Source: JAHJFW01 sp038065635
Lineage (GTDB): Bacteria > Patescibacteriota > Patescibacteriia > 2-12-FULL-60-25
DNA: 14,562 nt
Direction: 5' to 3'
Assembly (NCBI GenBank): GCA_038065635.1
Contig: JBBTQP010000061.1
Location: forward strand, 1 to 14,562
Within the stretch, counting starts at the first letter, position 1. Every line of letters starts with the position of its first letter. Below are positions 6,752-13,700 of this stretch, in pieces. The notes beneath the pieces were generated by a model. The model worked only from the letters and a program-made list of their open reading frames with translations. It did not search any database and had not been told where the DNA came from. The translations under genes and the position numbers were made by a program.

Positions 6752-7336
6752 TTATTTTTTTTCTTTAGACTCCGGCGTCCCGAATTCCTCCACCGCGTCG
6801 TCGAGATGTTTTTTGCGTCGTATTTCAGCCAGATCGAGAACTGTTTTTGCTATAGCATTCGGATGATGGACCTCCTCAAAAATAAACCTTTCTTTTTCAC
6901 CTGCCGTTTGAATAAACACGTCGCCAAAATCGAACATCGTGTGCCAAAAGCCATGTATTTCCGCAGTCACATCTTGTACGCGGTGCATGCGCAATTCGGA
7001 CACCGTTCGTGAGAAAAGTCCGTGTTGCTCCATGCTCAAGATGCGGCGGTTGGTTATGATCCACACGTCCAGATAATAATCTATGTAAGATTGGTAGACG
7101 AAAAGCCAAGCGAACAGGAAGAATATCGAGCCGCCAAGAATAAGCAGGGACACGCGCACCGGGTCGGTAAAAAAATCAGGCGCGAGAACAAGCAGGCCGA
7201 TATAAATCGCCGGTGGAAGAGCAAGAACGAAAATGAACGACAGCGCCAACGAAAGCAAACTGAACCAATGGCGTCGTAATAGAGTGATCGGTTTTTCGTC
7301 CGGCGTTGCGCCAGGGAGGTGTGTGAGGTTAAGCAT
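6752..7336 (-). CDS. Bacterial PH-domain membrane protein (bPH2/DUF304)
   Basis: A 194-aa protein with two membrane helices (about 27-50 and 61-84) followed by a cytoplasmic bPH2-type domain. The sequence ITNRRILSMEQHGLFSRTVSELRMHRVQDV (given here only as its start ITNRRIL and end RVQDV) is the hallmark of the YdbS/DUF304 family, about residues 95-124. A charged, lysine-rich tail ends the protein. Family members are small membrane proteins of mostly unknown role, often linked to envelope stress. The start lies 5 bp behind a small membrane protein gene on the same strand, so the two are probably one transcript and may form a complex. The family call is firm; the function is not known. Confidence 0.85.
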   Translation of the reverse strand: MLNLTHLPGATPDEKPITLLRRHWFSLLSLALSFIFVLALPPAIYIGLLVLAPDFFTDPVRVSLLILGGSIFFLFAWLFVYQSYIDYYLDVWIITNRRILSMEQHGLFSRTVSELRMHRVQDVTAEIHGFWHTMFDFGDVFIQTAGEKERFIFEEVHHPNAIAKTVLDLAEIRRKKHLDDAVEEFGTPESKEKK

Positions 7337-7341
7337 GGTTT

Positions 7342-7593
7342 TTAAAAGGATACGTCAGGAGTGAGTTGAAAAATGCCGATATTCAATACCAGACTCCAGT
7401 CGGCTGTCAGCAGATAGAAAATCGTCGCGGCAAGAATTATAACGGAGATCATCATAAAAAATCCGGTTGCATAATACGCCATAGGTCCGGACACCGCGAA
7501 ACGCAACATTTGCGTTGAGCTGATAATCGCAAAAAACATCCAGATCAGCAGAAGGATGAGCCATGCGAGGAGAAAAATGGAGAGTGGAATCAT
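7342..7593 (-). CDS. Small two-helix membrane protein, function unknown
   Basis: An 83-aa protein that is nearly all hydrophobic: one helix at about 3-25 and a second at about 38-62, with a short loop between. No recognised motif. It ends 5 bp before the PH-domain gene on the same strand. This tight spacing suggests joint expression and perhaps a partner role for that protein. No Shine-Dalgarno sequence precedes the ATG at 7591-7593; the upstream 100 bp are made of repeats, so any promoter must lie among them or transcription must read through from ruvB. The clear membrane topology and close operon spacing favour a real gene. Confidence 0.65.
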   Translation of the reverse strand: MIPLSIFLLAWLILLLIWMFFAIISSTQMLRFAVSGPMAYYATGFFMMISVIILAATIFYLLTADWSLVLNIGIFQLTPDVSF

Positions 7594-7601
7594 GGGAGGT
7601 T

Positions 7602-7627
7602 AGTAGCGAGTAGTGAGTAGTGAGTAG
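7602..7627. repeat. Seven-base tandem repeat
   Basis: About 3.7 copies of a 7-mer (AGTAGYG) in a row, directly upstream of the small membrane protein gene and next to the palindromic repeat pair. Copy number may vary between strains. Confidence 0.75.
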
Positions 7628-7629
7628 CT

Positions 7630-7685
7630 GTAGGGGCGGGGTTCTCCCGCCCTCCTTCGTAGGGGCGAACCGGTGTGTTCGCCCT
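7630..7685. repeat. Two adjacent palindromic repeats between ruvB and the membrane genes
   Basis: The first unit (7630-7655) is identical to 2123-2148. The second (7659-7685) shares the GTAGGGGCG start and forms its own stem, roughly 7661-7670 with 7677-7685. Both lie 3' of the ruvB stop and could act as a transcript-ending or mRNA-stabilising structure. Confidence 0.8.
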
Positions 7686-7701
7686 GCACCCTGCGACGGT
7701 T

Positions 7702-8718
7702 CTAGATCAAAGGTGTTTGATTCTTTGGCGGAGTTATTCCCAGGTGCGCGTATGCGAGCGCAGTGGCCACGCGACCTCGCGGCGTGCGATCTATCAATCC
7801 TTCGCGGAGAAGGAATGGCTCGATCACCTCTTCGAGAGTCGCGACATCCTCTGCCGTGGATGCGGCGAGCGTCGTGAGTCCGACGGGGCCACCGTTGAAT
7901 TTTTCGATCATGGCGCGGAGCGTTCGGCGGTCCATGTCGTCCAAACCGCGCGGGTCTATTTCCAACCGCGTTAACGCTTCATCCACAATCGACGGATTAA
8001 GTGTACCATTTCCTCGAACCTGGGCGTAGTCGCGAACGCGTTTCAAAAGGCGGTTCGCGATGCGCGGCGTTCGGCGCGATCTCGATGCGATGACGCGCGA
8101 CTCTTCGTCGCCAAGCGGGATTCCGAGAAGCGTGGCACTTCGTTTTACGATCGCCATCATCTCGTCCACGCCGTAGAAATCAAGGTGGTAGACGGATCCG
8201 AAACGGTCGCGGAACGGCGCGGATAGCATGGACATCTTCGTTGTCGCGCCGATCAGAGTAAATCTCTTTAGATCCAAACGCAGAGTCCGCGCGGTCGGGC
8301 CTTTTCCGATAACGATGTCGAGCGCGAAATCTTCCATGGCAGGATAGAGCACTTCTTCGATCGTGCGATTCATCCGATGGATCTCGTCGATGAACAGCAC
8401 GTCGCCATCTTCAAGATTAGTCAAAATCGCGGCCAAATCTCCCACGCGTTCAAGCGCGGGTCCGCTGGTTATTTTTATAGCCGCTCCCATTTCAGAGCTG
8501 ACCACGTGCGCGAGGGTTGTCTTCCCAAGTCCGGGAGGTCCGTACAGTAAAACGTGTTCGCACGGCTCGTTGCGACCCTTGGCGGCTTCCAAAAAAATGG
8601 TCAGGTTTTCCTTTACCCTCGGCTGTCCGATGAATTCCGCCAGCGTTTTTGGCCGAAGAGACAGCTCAAAGCGCTGCTCTTGGTCTTGGGATTCCGGCGT
8701 AATAATTCGTTCCTCCAT
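7702..8718 (-). CDS. ruvB: Holliday junction branch migration ATPase RuvB
   Basis: A 338-aa protein of standard length for RuvB, the hexameric AAA+ motor that works with RuvA to move Holliday junctions during recombination and repair. All landmarks are present: LRPKTLAEFIGQ (21-32), Walker A GPPGLGKT (60-67), Walker B LFIDEIH with D111-E112, sensor 1 GATT (157-160), and the arginine-finger segment APFRDRFG (167-174). The C-terminal winged-helix domain (about 255-330) includes GLTTLA and LLREGLIDRTPRGR. The start at 8716-8718 keeps the usual short N-terminal leader; there is no Shine-Dalgarno sequence. ruvA and ruvC are not in this window. The gene diverges from a small membrane protein gene 93 bp away. 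Confidence 0.97.
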   Translation of the reverse strand: MEERIITPESQDQEQRFELSLRPKTLAEFIGQPRVKENLTIFLEAAKGRNEPCEHVLLYGPPGLGKTTLAHVVSSEMGAAIKITSGPALERVGDLAAILTNLEDGDVLFIDEIHRMNRTIEEVLYPAMEDFALDIVIGKGPTARTLRLDLKRFTLIGATTKMSMLSAPFRDRFGSVYHLDFYGVDEMMAIVKRSATLLGIPLGDEESRVIASRSRRTPRIANRLLKRVRDYAQVRGNGTLNPSIVDEALTRLEIDPRGLDDMDRRTLRAMIEKFNGGPVGLTTLAASTAEDVATLEEVIEPFLLREGLIDRTPRGRVATALAYAHLGITPPKNQTPLI

Positions 8719-8795
8719 ATCATATGCAAGATTAGCGCGAAGTTGCGTTAAAGAAAAGCCCGCGGCGAGTAATGTCGTAATCGCCTTGATGCGTG

Positions 8796-8801
8796 TATAC
8801 T
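8796..8801 (+). promoter_or_regulatory. Candidate -10 element for the Gly/Met-rich membrane protein gene
   Basis: TATACT lies 10 bases before the ATG at 8812, so the RNA would start within about four bases of the start codon. I see no good -35 box. Weak evidence, but the position repeats the near-leaderless pattern seen at other genes here. Confidence 0.35.
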
Positions 8802-8811
8802 CAATATCAAT

Positions 8812-9174
8812 ATGGACAAAATCTTCAAAATAATCGGATCGTTGTTTTTTCTCGTATGGTCACTCATCGGATTAGCGATTTTGATCGGCGCGATTGGCAT
8901 GGGAATGTTTTTCGCGAGTGGAGGAGCATCACAGATGATGCAGGGCGTGGCGTCGTCATTTTCGCAAGGACCCGCGGGATTCCTCGGCGGCATGATGGGC
9001 GGCGCAGGTGGAGTCGCCGGATTATTGGGCGGCGATGCGCAGGATTGCATCAAGAAAACGGTCGGCGAAAAGCGGATGCAGGAAATTTTCAGCGGCTCGC
9101 AACCGACGGAAAAAGAGATTACAAAATTAGTATCCGCATGCGGCAAGTTTTTGCCCGAGGGGATGGTGAAATAA
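8812..9174 (+). CDS. Small Gly/Met-rich membrane protein, function unknown
   Basis: A 120-aa protein with one long hydrophobic N-terminal helix (about residues 5-34) that could be an uncleaved signal anchor. A Gly- and Met-rich stretch follows (about 38-73, with repeated GG and GM), then a polar tail (about 75-120) with two cysteines, near 78 and 109, that could form a disulfide if the tail is outside. I recognise no family. No Shine-Dalgarno sequence precedes the ATG. A long open frame exists on the opposite strand, but its product is low in complexity and runs through an inverted repeat, so I regard the plus-strand frame as the gene. It stands alone, divergent from ruvB. Confidence 0.65.
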   Translation: MDKIFKIIGSLFFLVWSLIGLAILIGAIGMGMFFASGGASQMMQGVASSFSQGPAGFLGGMMGGAGGVAGLLGGDAQDCIKKTVGEKRMQEIFSGSQPTEKEITKLVSACGKFLPEGMVK

Positions 9175-9177
9175 TAA

Positions 9178-9219
9178 AAAGTCCATAAAGTCCATAAAGT
9201 CCGTAAAGTCTGTAAAGTC
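9178..9219. repeat. Nine-base tandem repeat
   Basis: About 4.7 copies of AAAGTCCAT, the last two diverged (AAAGTCTGT, AAAGTC). They follow directly on the stop codon of the preceding gene. Confidence 0.85.
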
Positions 9220-9229
9220 AAATGTCTAC

Positions 9230-9325
9230 TGTCATTGCGAGGAGTAGAAACGACGCGGCAATCTAATAAGAGCAATGATTTTCTTATATTAGATTGCCAC
9301 GCCTCTGCTGAGGCTCGCAATGACA
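9230..9325. mobile_element. MITE-like inverted-repeat element, 96 bp
   Basis: Perfect 12-bp terminal inverted repeats (TGTCATTGCGAG at 9230, CTCGCAATGACA ending at 9325), and inner arms GGCAATCTAAT and ATTAGATTGCC that also pair. The whole element can fold as one long interrupted hairpin. It carries no gene. From memory, elements starting GTCATTGCGAG are scattered through many unrelated bacterial genomes; a search would be needed to place this one. No clear target-site duplication is visible. Confidence 0.75.
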
Positions 9326-9396
9326 TGCATACGTGGTGCGATCTTGCGGAAAACCTGTTTTTCTTTTATGTTTGCGGTGCGATAGTGATCGCATAA

Positions 9397-9483
9397 GCCC
9401 GGGTGGTGAAATGGTATACACTCAACACTTAAAATGTTGCGCCTACATTAGGCATGCGGGTTCGATCCCCGCCCCGGGCACCA
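9397..9483 (+). tRNA. tRNA-Leu(UAA)
   Basis: An 87-nt class II tRNA with encoded CCA. The acceptor stem is 9397-9403 with 9473-9479, A9480 is the discriminator base and CCA is 9481-9483. The anticodon stem is 9423-9427 with 9435-9439, and loop CTTAAAA gives anticodon TAA (9430-9432). A variable-arm hairpin lies near 9441-9453, and the T arm GCGGG-TTCGATC-CCCGC is complete. Leucine fits the long variable arm, A73 and anticodon. It is uninterrupted, unlike the intron-bearing Leu(UAA) genes of cyanobacteria. An inositol-monophosphatase family gene begins 19 bp on with no terminator between. Confidence 0.95.
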
Positions 9484-9502
9484 TCGAAATAAATTTACCC
9501 CT

Positions 9503-10303
9503 ATGGAATATAAAGAATTTATCACGAAGGCGCTCAAAGAATCTTCCGAGATTGCTCTTAGTTATTTTGGGAAGGTTGTCGGCACAACAAAACCAGACGA
9601 CAACAATCAGGTATTAACTGAAGCGGATTTAGCAATTGGCAAGAACGTTATCTCCCTAATCAAAGCTACCTATCCAAAACATAACATCATAGATGAGGAA
9701 GCTGGAGTTGTTGATAATGGTTCGGATTTCACCTGGGTTATTGATCCAATCGACGGAACAAGTAATTTTGCTAACAGTATTCCAACCTACGGAATTATTA
9801 TTGGATTACTACAAAAGAGCATTCCAATCGCAGGAGGAGTCGCTCTCCCTGCTTTTTTTGAAATTTGCGTCGCTGAGAAAGGAAAAGGATCATTTTGTAA
9901 TAATGAAAAATTATCAGTAACTAAAGAAACCAGACTATTATCTTCGCTAATAGCATATGGTATAGATGGCCACCAAGAGGACCCGTCATTAACAAGAGAA
10001 GAGGGTAAAATATTAACAGAAATTATTTTAAATATTAGAAGTTTAAGAAGTAGCGGATCCGCTTTTGATGGCGTTATGTTTGCCAAAGGCAAGTATGGCG
10101 CCTACCTATATCGCACTGCAAAAATTTGGGATAATGTCGGTATGCATATTGTTTGCGAAGAAGCGGGCGCTGTAGTTACCGATTTTTTTGGCAATCCCCC
10201 TGATTACTCAAATCCTCTAAGTAAGGCGGCAAGTAATTTTACAATGTGTATGGGCGCTCCAGGTCTGCATAAAGAAATTCAGAGAATTATTCATTCAAGG
10301 TAA
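9503..10303 (+). CDS. Inositol monophosphatase family phosphatase
   Basis: A 266-aa cytoplasmic protein of the usual length for the family of Mg2+-dependent, lithium-sensitive phosphatases (IMPase, CysQ, fructose-1,6-bisphosphatase-like). The metal site is complete: T39-x-A-D42, E65-E66, the signature VIDPIDGTSNF with D81 and D84, and IWDNVG with D210 close to the C-terminus. The substrate within the family (inositol phosphate, PAP or another sugar phosphate) cannot be read from this alone. ATG 9503 starts 19 bp behind tRNA-Leu with no Shine-Dalgarno sequence, so it may be expressed from the tRNA promoter. It leads a co-directional set with PNPOx-like and ASCH-NUDIX genes. The set is visibly more AT-rich than the genes to its left. 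Confidence 0.9.
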   Translation: MEYKEFITKALKESSEIALSYFGKVVGTTKPDDNNQVLTEADLAIGKNVISLIKATYPKHNIIDEEAGVVDNGSDFTWVIDPIDGTSNFANSIPTYGIIIGLLQKSIPIAGGVALPAFFEICVAEKGKGSFCNNEKLSVTKETRLLSSLIAYGIDGHQEDPSLTREEGKILTEIILNIRSLRSSGSAFDGVMFAKGKYGAYLYRTAKIWDNVGMHIVCEEAGAVVTDFFGNPPDYSNPLSKAASNFTMCMGAPGLHKEIQRIIHSR

Positions 10304-10319
10304 ATTCTCTGTTTGATTT

Positions 10320-10775
10320 ATGGAAAAACCACTAAAATTTATCAATGGTCAAAAGTTAATGGTTATCGCTTCTCGGGATGAGAGGGATGTGTGGGTTGCG
10401 AATGTTTATTTCGGCGTTGATGGAAAAGCGACAATTTATTTTATCAGCCCAAAAAATACAAAACATAGCCAGATGATATTAAAGAATCCTAAAGTCGCTT
10501 TTTCGATTGCTTGGTTTGACCCCGGAAACCACAAAAATAGGAAAGCGATTCAAGGACTAGGAGTTTGTCGCCCTGCGAAAAATCCAACCGAAATAACAAC
10601 CGGGATCAAACTATTATATAAGAAATTTCCTGACCTTCGCGATATACTTACAGTTAAGTGGATAATGACAAATGCGTGGGGCTCAAAAATATGGGTGCTC
10701 AAACCAAACTACATTAAATATTGGGACGATGAGATTTACGGCGATGATGAAAGTGAGGAATTTACTCTTAAATAA
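10320..10775 (+). CDS. Pyridoxamine 5'-phosphate oxidase-like flavin-binding protein
   Basis: A 151-aa protein with the split-barrel layout of the PNPOx-like superfamily: N-terminal helix, a strand LMVIASRD (about 13-20), WVANVYFGVD, ATIYFISPKNTKHSQMI (about 37-53) and VAFSIAWFD. The SPKNxKHxxxIxxNPKVA pattern is typical for FMN- or F420-binding members. The C-terminal part (about 95-135) is less typical. Members reduce or oxidise small molecules or just bind flavin or heme; the substrate is unknown. It starts 16 bp after the phosphatase and ends 3 bp before the ASCH-NUDIX gene, so the three very likely share one mRNA. Family placement is good, function open. Confidence 0.75.
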   Translation: MEKPLKFINGQKLMVIASRDERDVWVANVYFGVDGKATIYFISPKNTKHSQMILKNPKVAFSIAWFDPGNHKNRKAIQGLGVCRPAKNPTEITTGIKLLYKKFPDLRDILTVKWIMTNAWGSKIWVLKPNYIKYWDDEIYGDDESEEFTLK

Positions 10776-10778
10776 CTT

Positions 10779-11474
10779 ATGCCGTCGATCCATAAAAAAA
10801 TACTCCCGCAATATTTTGACCAAATCGCCTCCGGCAAGAAGAAAATTGAATTACGCCTCGCTGATTTCGATGTGAAAGATGGCGATGTTTTGGTTTTGGA
10901 GGAATGGGATAAGGAGAAGAACGATTATACGGGCAGAAAGCTCGAAGTGACTGCGAACTATATTTTGAAAACCAAAGATTGTGATTTTTGGCCGCCGGAA
11001 GATGTTGAGAAATACGGGTTTCAGATTATTGGATTTGAATCAAAAGAAAATCAACTAGCCCAAAAACCGAAAATCGGCGTGGGCGTGATGACTTTGAAAG
11101 ACGGAAAAGTTTTGCTCGGCAGACGCAAAGGTTCGCACGGGGAAGGGGAGTATGCGTTTCCCGGTGGGCATTTGGAATATATGGAATCTTTCGAGAATTG
11201 CGCTCGGCGCGAAGTGCTGGAGGAATGTGGAATTGAAATTGAGAATATACGATTTCAGCTTCTTTCGAATGTCACAAAATACGCGCCCAAACATTACATC
11301 CACATCGGTTTGATCGCTGATTGGAAAAGCGGCGAGCCGCAGTTATTGGAACCGGAAAAAAGCGAATCGTGGGGTTGGTACGCGCTTGATGATTTGCCGG
11401 AGCCGATTTTTGAAATGTGCAGGCAAGGATTGGAGTGTTTGGCATCGAAGGAAATGTATTTGGATGCGTCGTAG
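10779..11474 (+). CDS. ASCH-like domain fused to a NUDIX hydrolase
   Basis: A 231-aa two-domain protein. Residues 1-87 form an ASCH/PUA-like fold: KKILPQYFDQIASGKKKIELRL near the start (given in part as the KKIELRL core) and YGFQIIGFE at its end, as in small RNA- or nucleotide-binding ASCH proteins. Residues 96-225 are a NUDIX hydrolase with a perfect Nudix box, G-x5-E-x7-REVLEECGI (about 130-152), preceded by YAFPGG. Nudix enzymes cut nucleoside diphosphates linked to another group. The local sequence resembles MTH1/NUDT15-type enzymes that clear damaged or modified NTPs. The ASCH part could steer substrate choice. It is the third gene of a tight set with phosphatase and PNPOx-like genes, 3 bp from the latter. 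Confidence 0.85.
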   Translation: MPSIHKKILPQYFDQIASGKKKIELRLADFDVKDGDVLVLEEWDKEKNDYTGRKLEVTANYILKTKDCDFWPPEDVEKYGFQIIGFESKENQLAQKPKIGVGVMTLKDGKVLLGRRKGSHGEGEYAFPGGHLEYMESFENCARREVLEECGIEIENIRFQLLSNVTKYAPKHYIHIGLIADWKSGEPQLLEPEKSESWGWYALDDLPEPIFEMCRQGLECLASKEMYLDAS

Positions 11475-11525
11475 ATCAATTTCCTGAGCTTTCTAAAAAA
11501 GCCAAAGATTTTGTACACAACGCGC

Positions 11526-11560
11526 GACGAAAATTTTTTTGCGTCTTATTTCATTTTTTT
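11526..11560 (+). terminator. Possible intrinsic terminator after the ASCH-NUDIX gene
   Basis: A short stem GACG/CGTC (11526-11529 with 11542-11545) plus A/T pairs inside it, followed by a T-rich tract to 11560. The stem is weak, so this is tentative. Confidence 0.3.
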
Positions 11561-11577
11561 TCAAGTTGACGATTTTA

Positions 11578-11606
11578 TTGAATTTTTGGAGCACTAAGCG
11601 TATATT
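11578..11606 (+). promoter_or_regulatory. Sigma70-type promoter of the 73-aa membrane protein gene
   Basis: TTGAAT (11578-11583), a spacer of exactly 17 bp and TATATT (11601-11606, five of six to consensus). The predicted RNA start near 11613 leaves a leader of about 37 bases that holds a good Shine-Dalgarno sequence. It is the best-looking promoter in the window. Confidence 0.65.
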
Positions 11607-11640
11607 CCTTCTAAATGGTCAAAGGTAGTGTATTGCGAAA

Positions 11641-11647
11641 GGAAAGG
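11641..11647 (+). promoter_or_regulatory. Shine-Dalgarno sequence of the 73-aa gene
   Basis: GGAAAGG lies just before the ATG at 11650, within the purine-rich AAAGGAAAGG. It fixes the start and is notable because most other starts in this window lack such a site. Confidence 0.65.
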
Positions 11648-11649
11648 TA

Positions 11650-11871
11650 ATGAGAGCAAAAGAAAAAGAGGGTGACGACTGGCTGATGATCTACGGGGTC
11701 GGTCTGTCTTTCGTCGGCCAATTCGGGTTATTGATCCTGAATATCCTCGACAACCTGAAAATGGGAGTTGATGGCATCTTGAACGGGATCATCGTGTCTG
11801 CCGCAGTCATCGGCCCGTGCATGATCGTCTTCGCGCTTTACTTCGCAAAGGAACCCGCTCAACGCGATTGA
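11650..11871 (+). CDS. Small two-helix membrane protein, function unknown
   Basis: A 73-aa protein: charged N-terminus (RAKEKEGDD), helix at about 13-32 (MIYGVGLSFVGQFGLLILNI), short loop with DNLKMG, helix at about 45-66 and a charged end (KEPAQRD). By charge both ends would lie in the cytoplasm. I recognise no family. It is a single-gene unit with a good promoter, Shine-Dalgarno sequence and strong terminator, so it is very likely expressed, and perhaps at a high level. Its codon choice (ATC, CTG, GTC) is more GC-rich than that of the ASCH-NUDIX set before it. Confidence 0.75.
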   Translation: MRAKEKEGDDWLMIYGVGLSFVGQFGLLILNILDNLKMGVDGILNGIIVSAAVIGPCMIVFALYFAKEPAQRD

Positions 11872-11888
11872 GCGTCTCTTCTCACGGT

Positions 11889-11929
11889 CGCCGGCGCGTC
11901 AGTTCAACCTGATGCCGGCGGCTTTTTTT
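11889..11929 (+). terminator. Intrinsic terminator after the 73-aa gene
   Basis: Outer stem CGCCGGC/GCCGGCG (11889-11895 with 11914-11920), inner TCAG/CTGA, loop TTCAAC, then GC and seven T to 11929. It ends two bases before the polX stop codon on the other strand. Confidence 0.88.
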
Positions 11930-11930
11930 A

Positions 11931-13694
11931 TTATCGCTTTTTTCTCAAATACCCTATCAAATTTTTTGCCGTTCTTGTATTCAAAATGTCGCTTTTGGTC
12001 GCCCATCCACGTCTTGCAATCGCTTCTCCTAATGATATGAAGCGGAAGTGTTCCGGAGAGTGCGCGTCAGTATCTATAACGAGTTTTATTCCTGCTTTTA
12101 CAGCCATTTTGACGTGAGCATCTCTAAGATCGGATCTGTCTGGATAGCAGTCGATTTCCATTGCAACGCGGTATTTCTTTGCGGTCGCCAGAACTTCATC
12201 CATATCGAAATCAATTGCTTCGCGCTTCCCGATGCGGCGGCAAGTGGGGTGAAAAAAGCAGTCTACGTTCGGGTTGGAAAGCGCTTTCACGATACGAGCG
12301 GTTTGTTGTTTGCGCGGGAGATTGAAAAGCGAATGGATGGAAACGCCGACCCAATCCAACTTTGCTAAAGCTTTATCCGAAAGATCGAGCGAACCGTCAC
12401 GCAGAATGTCGCACTCGGTTCCTTTCAAAATAGTGAAGCCGCGAAGTTTTTTGTTCAGGTTGTCGATTTCTTTTCCTTGTCTTGCAACTCCGTTGTCATC
12501 AAGTCCGCCGACAAACGCGAGCGCTTTGGTGTGATCGGTTACTGCCATGAAGGAGAGGCCGGATTTTTTTGCGGCAAGCGCCATTTCTTCAATGGACGAC
12601 GAACCGTCTGTCCAATTTGTTTGCACTTGAAGATCTCCGCGCACTGATCCGTACGGAATCAGATTTGGCAGACGATGTTCGCGCGCCGCGTCCATCTCTT
12701 CACCACCGACACGGAGTTCTGGCGGTGGCGTATCCATGCCGAGTTTTTTGTAAATTTCCTCCTCGGTTTTGCAAACTATCAATGCACCTCTTTTGTGTTC
12801 ACCGTCTTTGGATTTTAGGCGAAAAAGCCCGTATTCATTGAGAGTATATCCTTTGCTCAATGCTAATTCTCGGAGCAAAACATTGTGCCGTTTATCCCCT
12901 GTGAAGTATTGGAGAGTCGCACCAAAAACGGTGTCAGGCACCACTCGTAAATCCGCATCAATGCCGATCGTGAGGCGGACTGACGAGCGCGTCTTTCCTT
13001 TTTCGTGGATTGATTCGACCATCGTAAGTTTGGTAAAAGCGTCCGTAACTTTTTCCGGATCGCTGGCAGTCGCGAGTAAATCAATATCTCCCACGGTTTC
13101 CAGTTTGCGTCGAAGCGATCCGGCGTACATGCAACGCTTCACGCCTTTGACCTTGGAGAGAGTGGATACTATCTCATCCGCTATCGGCAAAACATTTCCC
13201 AAAAGCCAACGGCCGCTAGAGCGTTCCATGAGACCGAGACCGCGCTGAAGTTTTTCTTCACTCTTTTCTCCCCAGTGCGGAATGGTTCGGACTTTGTGAG
13301 AGGCGAGCGCTTTTTTGAGATCGGCGAGAGTTTTAACTTTCAAGTATTTATACAAATCCGAGATATGTTTCGGTCCAAGTCCTTCGATTTTTGAAAGCGA
13401 CCAGATATCAACCGGAAATTTCTTTTTCATCTCTTGATACGCCCTCACTTTTCCGGTTCTGAAAAACTCGTCGATTTTTTCCGCAATGGATTGTCCAATG
13501 CCCGGCATGTCTTTTAGCGCCTTTATCCCGCCTTTTCGCCACGCATCCTTGATTTCATTCCCAAGTGCGGCCACTAATTCGGACGCCAGCTGATACGCCC
13601 GCGGCTTAAAAGGAACTCCCGTCATCTCGTCAAAATAGCCGATTTCAAAGAGTATTTTAGCGAGTTCACTGGAGGTTTTTGCGGAGGTTTTCAT
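11931..13694 (-). CDS. polX: DNA polymerase/3'-5' exonuclease PolX
   Basis: A 587-aa protein of normal PolX length. The N-terminal half is a family X polymerase: 8-kDa region (about 1-80), helix-hairpin-helix motifs (MPGIGQSIAEKI near 63; IEGLGPKHISDL near 103), and the palm motif GSLRRKLETVGDID with D203 and D205 plus D248 in DADLRV, the three metal ligands. The C-terminal half (about 340-587) is a PHP domain, usually a Mn2+-dependent exonuclease, with TDHTKALA, HSLFNLPRK, DCFFHPTCR, EIDCYPDR and DTDAHSPE. The first PHP motif reads DLQVQTNWTDG, with Gln356 and Gln358 where many members have H-x-H. PolX fills short gaps in base excision repair. ATG 13692-13694 lies six bases behind a TACACT box. 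Confidence 0.95.
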   Translation of the reverse strand: MKTSAKTSSELAKILFEIGYFDEMTGVPFKPRAYQLASELVAALGNEIKDAWRKGGIKALKDMPGIGQSIAEKIDEFFRTGKVRAYQEMKKKFPVDIWSLSKIEGLGPKHISDLYKYLKVKTLADLKKALASHKVRTIPHWGEKSEEKLQRGLGLMERSSGRWLLGNVLPIADEIVSTLSKVKGVKRCMYAGSLRRKLETVGDIDLLATASDPEKVTDAFTKLTMVESIHEKGKTRSSVRLTIGIDADLRVVPDTVFGATLQYFTGDKRHNVLLRELALSKGYTLNEYGLFRLKSKDGEHKRGALIVCKTEEEIYKKLGMDTPPPELRVGGEEMDAAREHRLPNLIPYGSVRGDLQVQTNWTDGSSSIEEMALAAKKSGLSFMAVTDHTKALAFVGGLDDNGVARQGKEIDNLNKKLRGFTILKGTECDILRDGSLDLSDKALAKLDWVGVSIHSLFNLPRKQQTARIVKALSNPNVDCFFHPTCRRIGKREAIDFDMDEVLATAKKYRVAMEIDCYPDRSDLRDAHVKMAVKAGIKLVIDTDAHSPEHFRFISLGEAIARRGWATKSDILNTRTAKNLIGYLRKKR

Positions 13695-13700
13695 GGGGGC

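Noticed and set aside
9178..9325. CRISPR array
   Set aside because: The repeats are only 9 bases with no spacers, and the longer structure is a single inverted repeat.
8748..9326. 192-codon minus-strand frame opposite the Gly/Met-rich membrane protein gene
   Set aside because: Its first part is the MITE-like repeat and the 9-mer array, the rest is antisense to the better supported plus-strand frame.
9333..9617. 94-codon plus-strand frame across tRNA-Leu
   Set aside because: It runs through the tRNA and into the phosphatase gene in another frame; no independent support.
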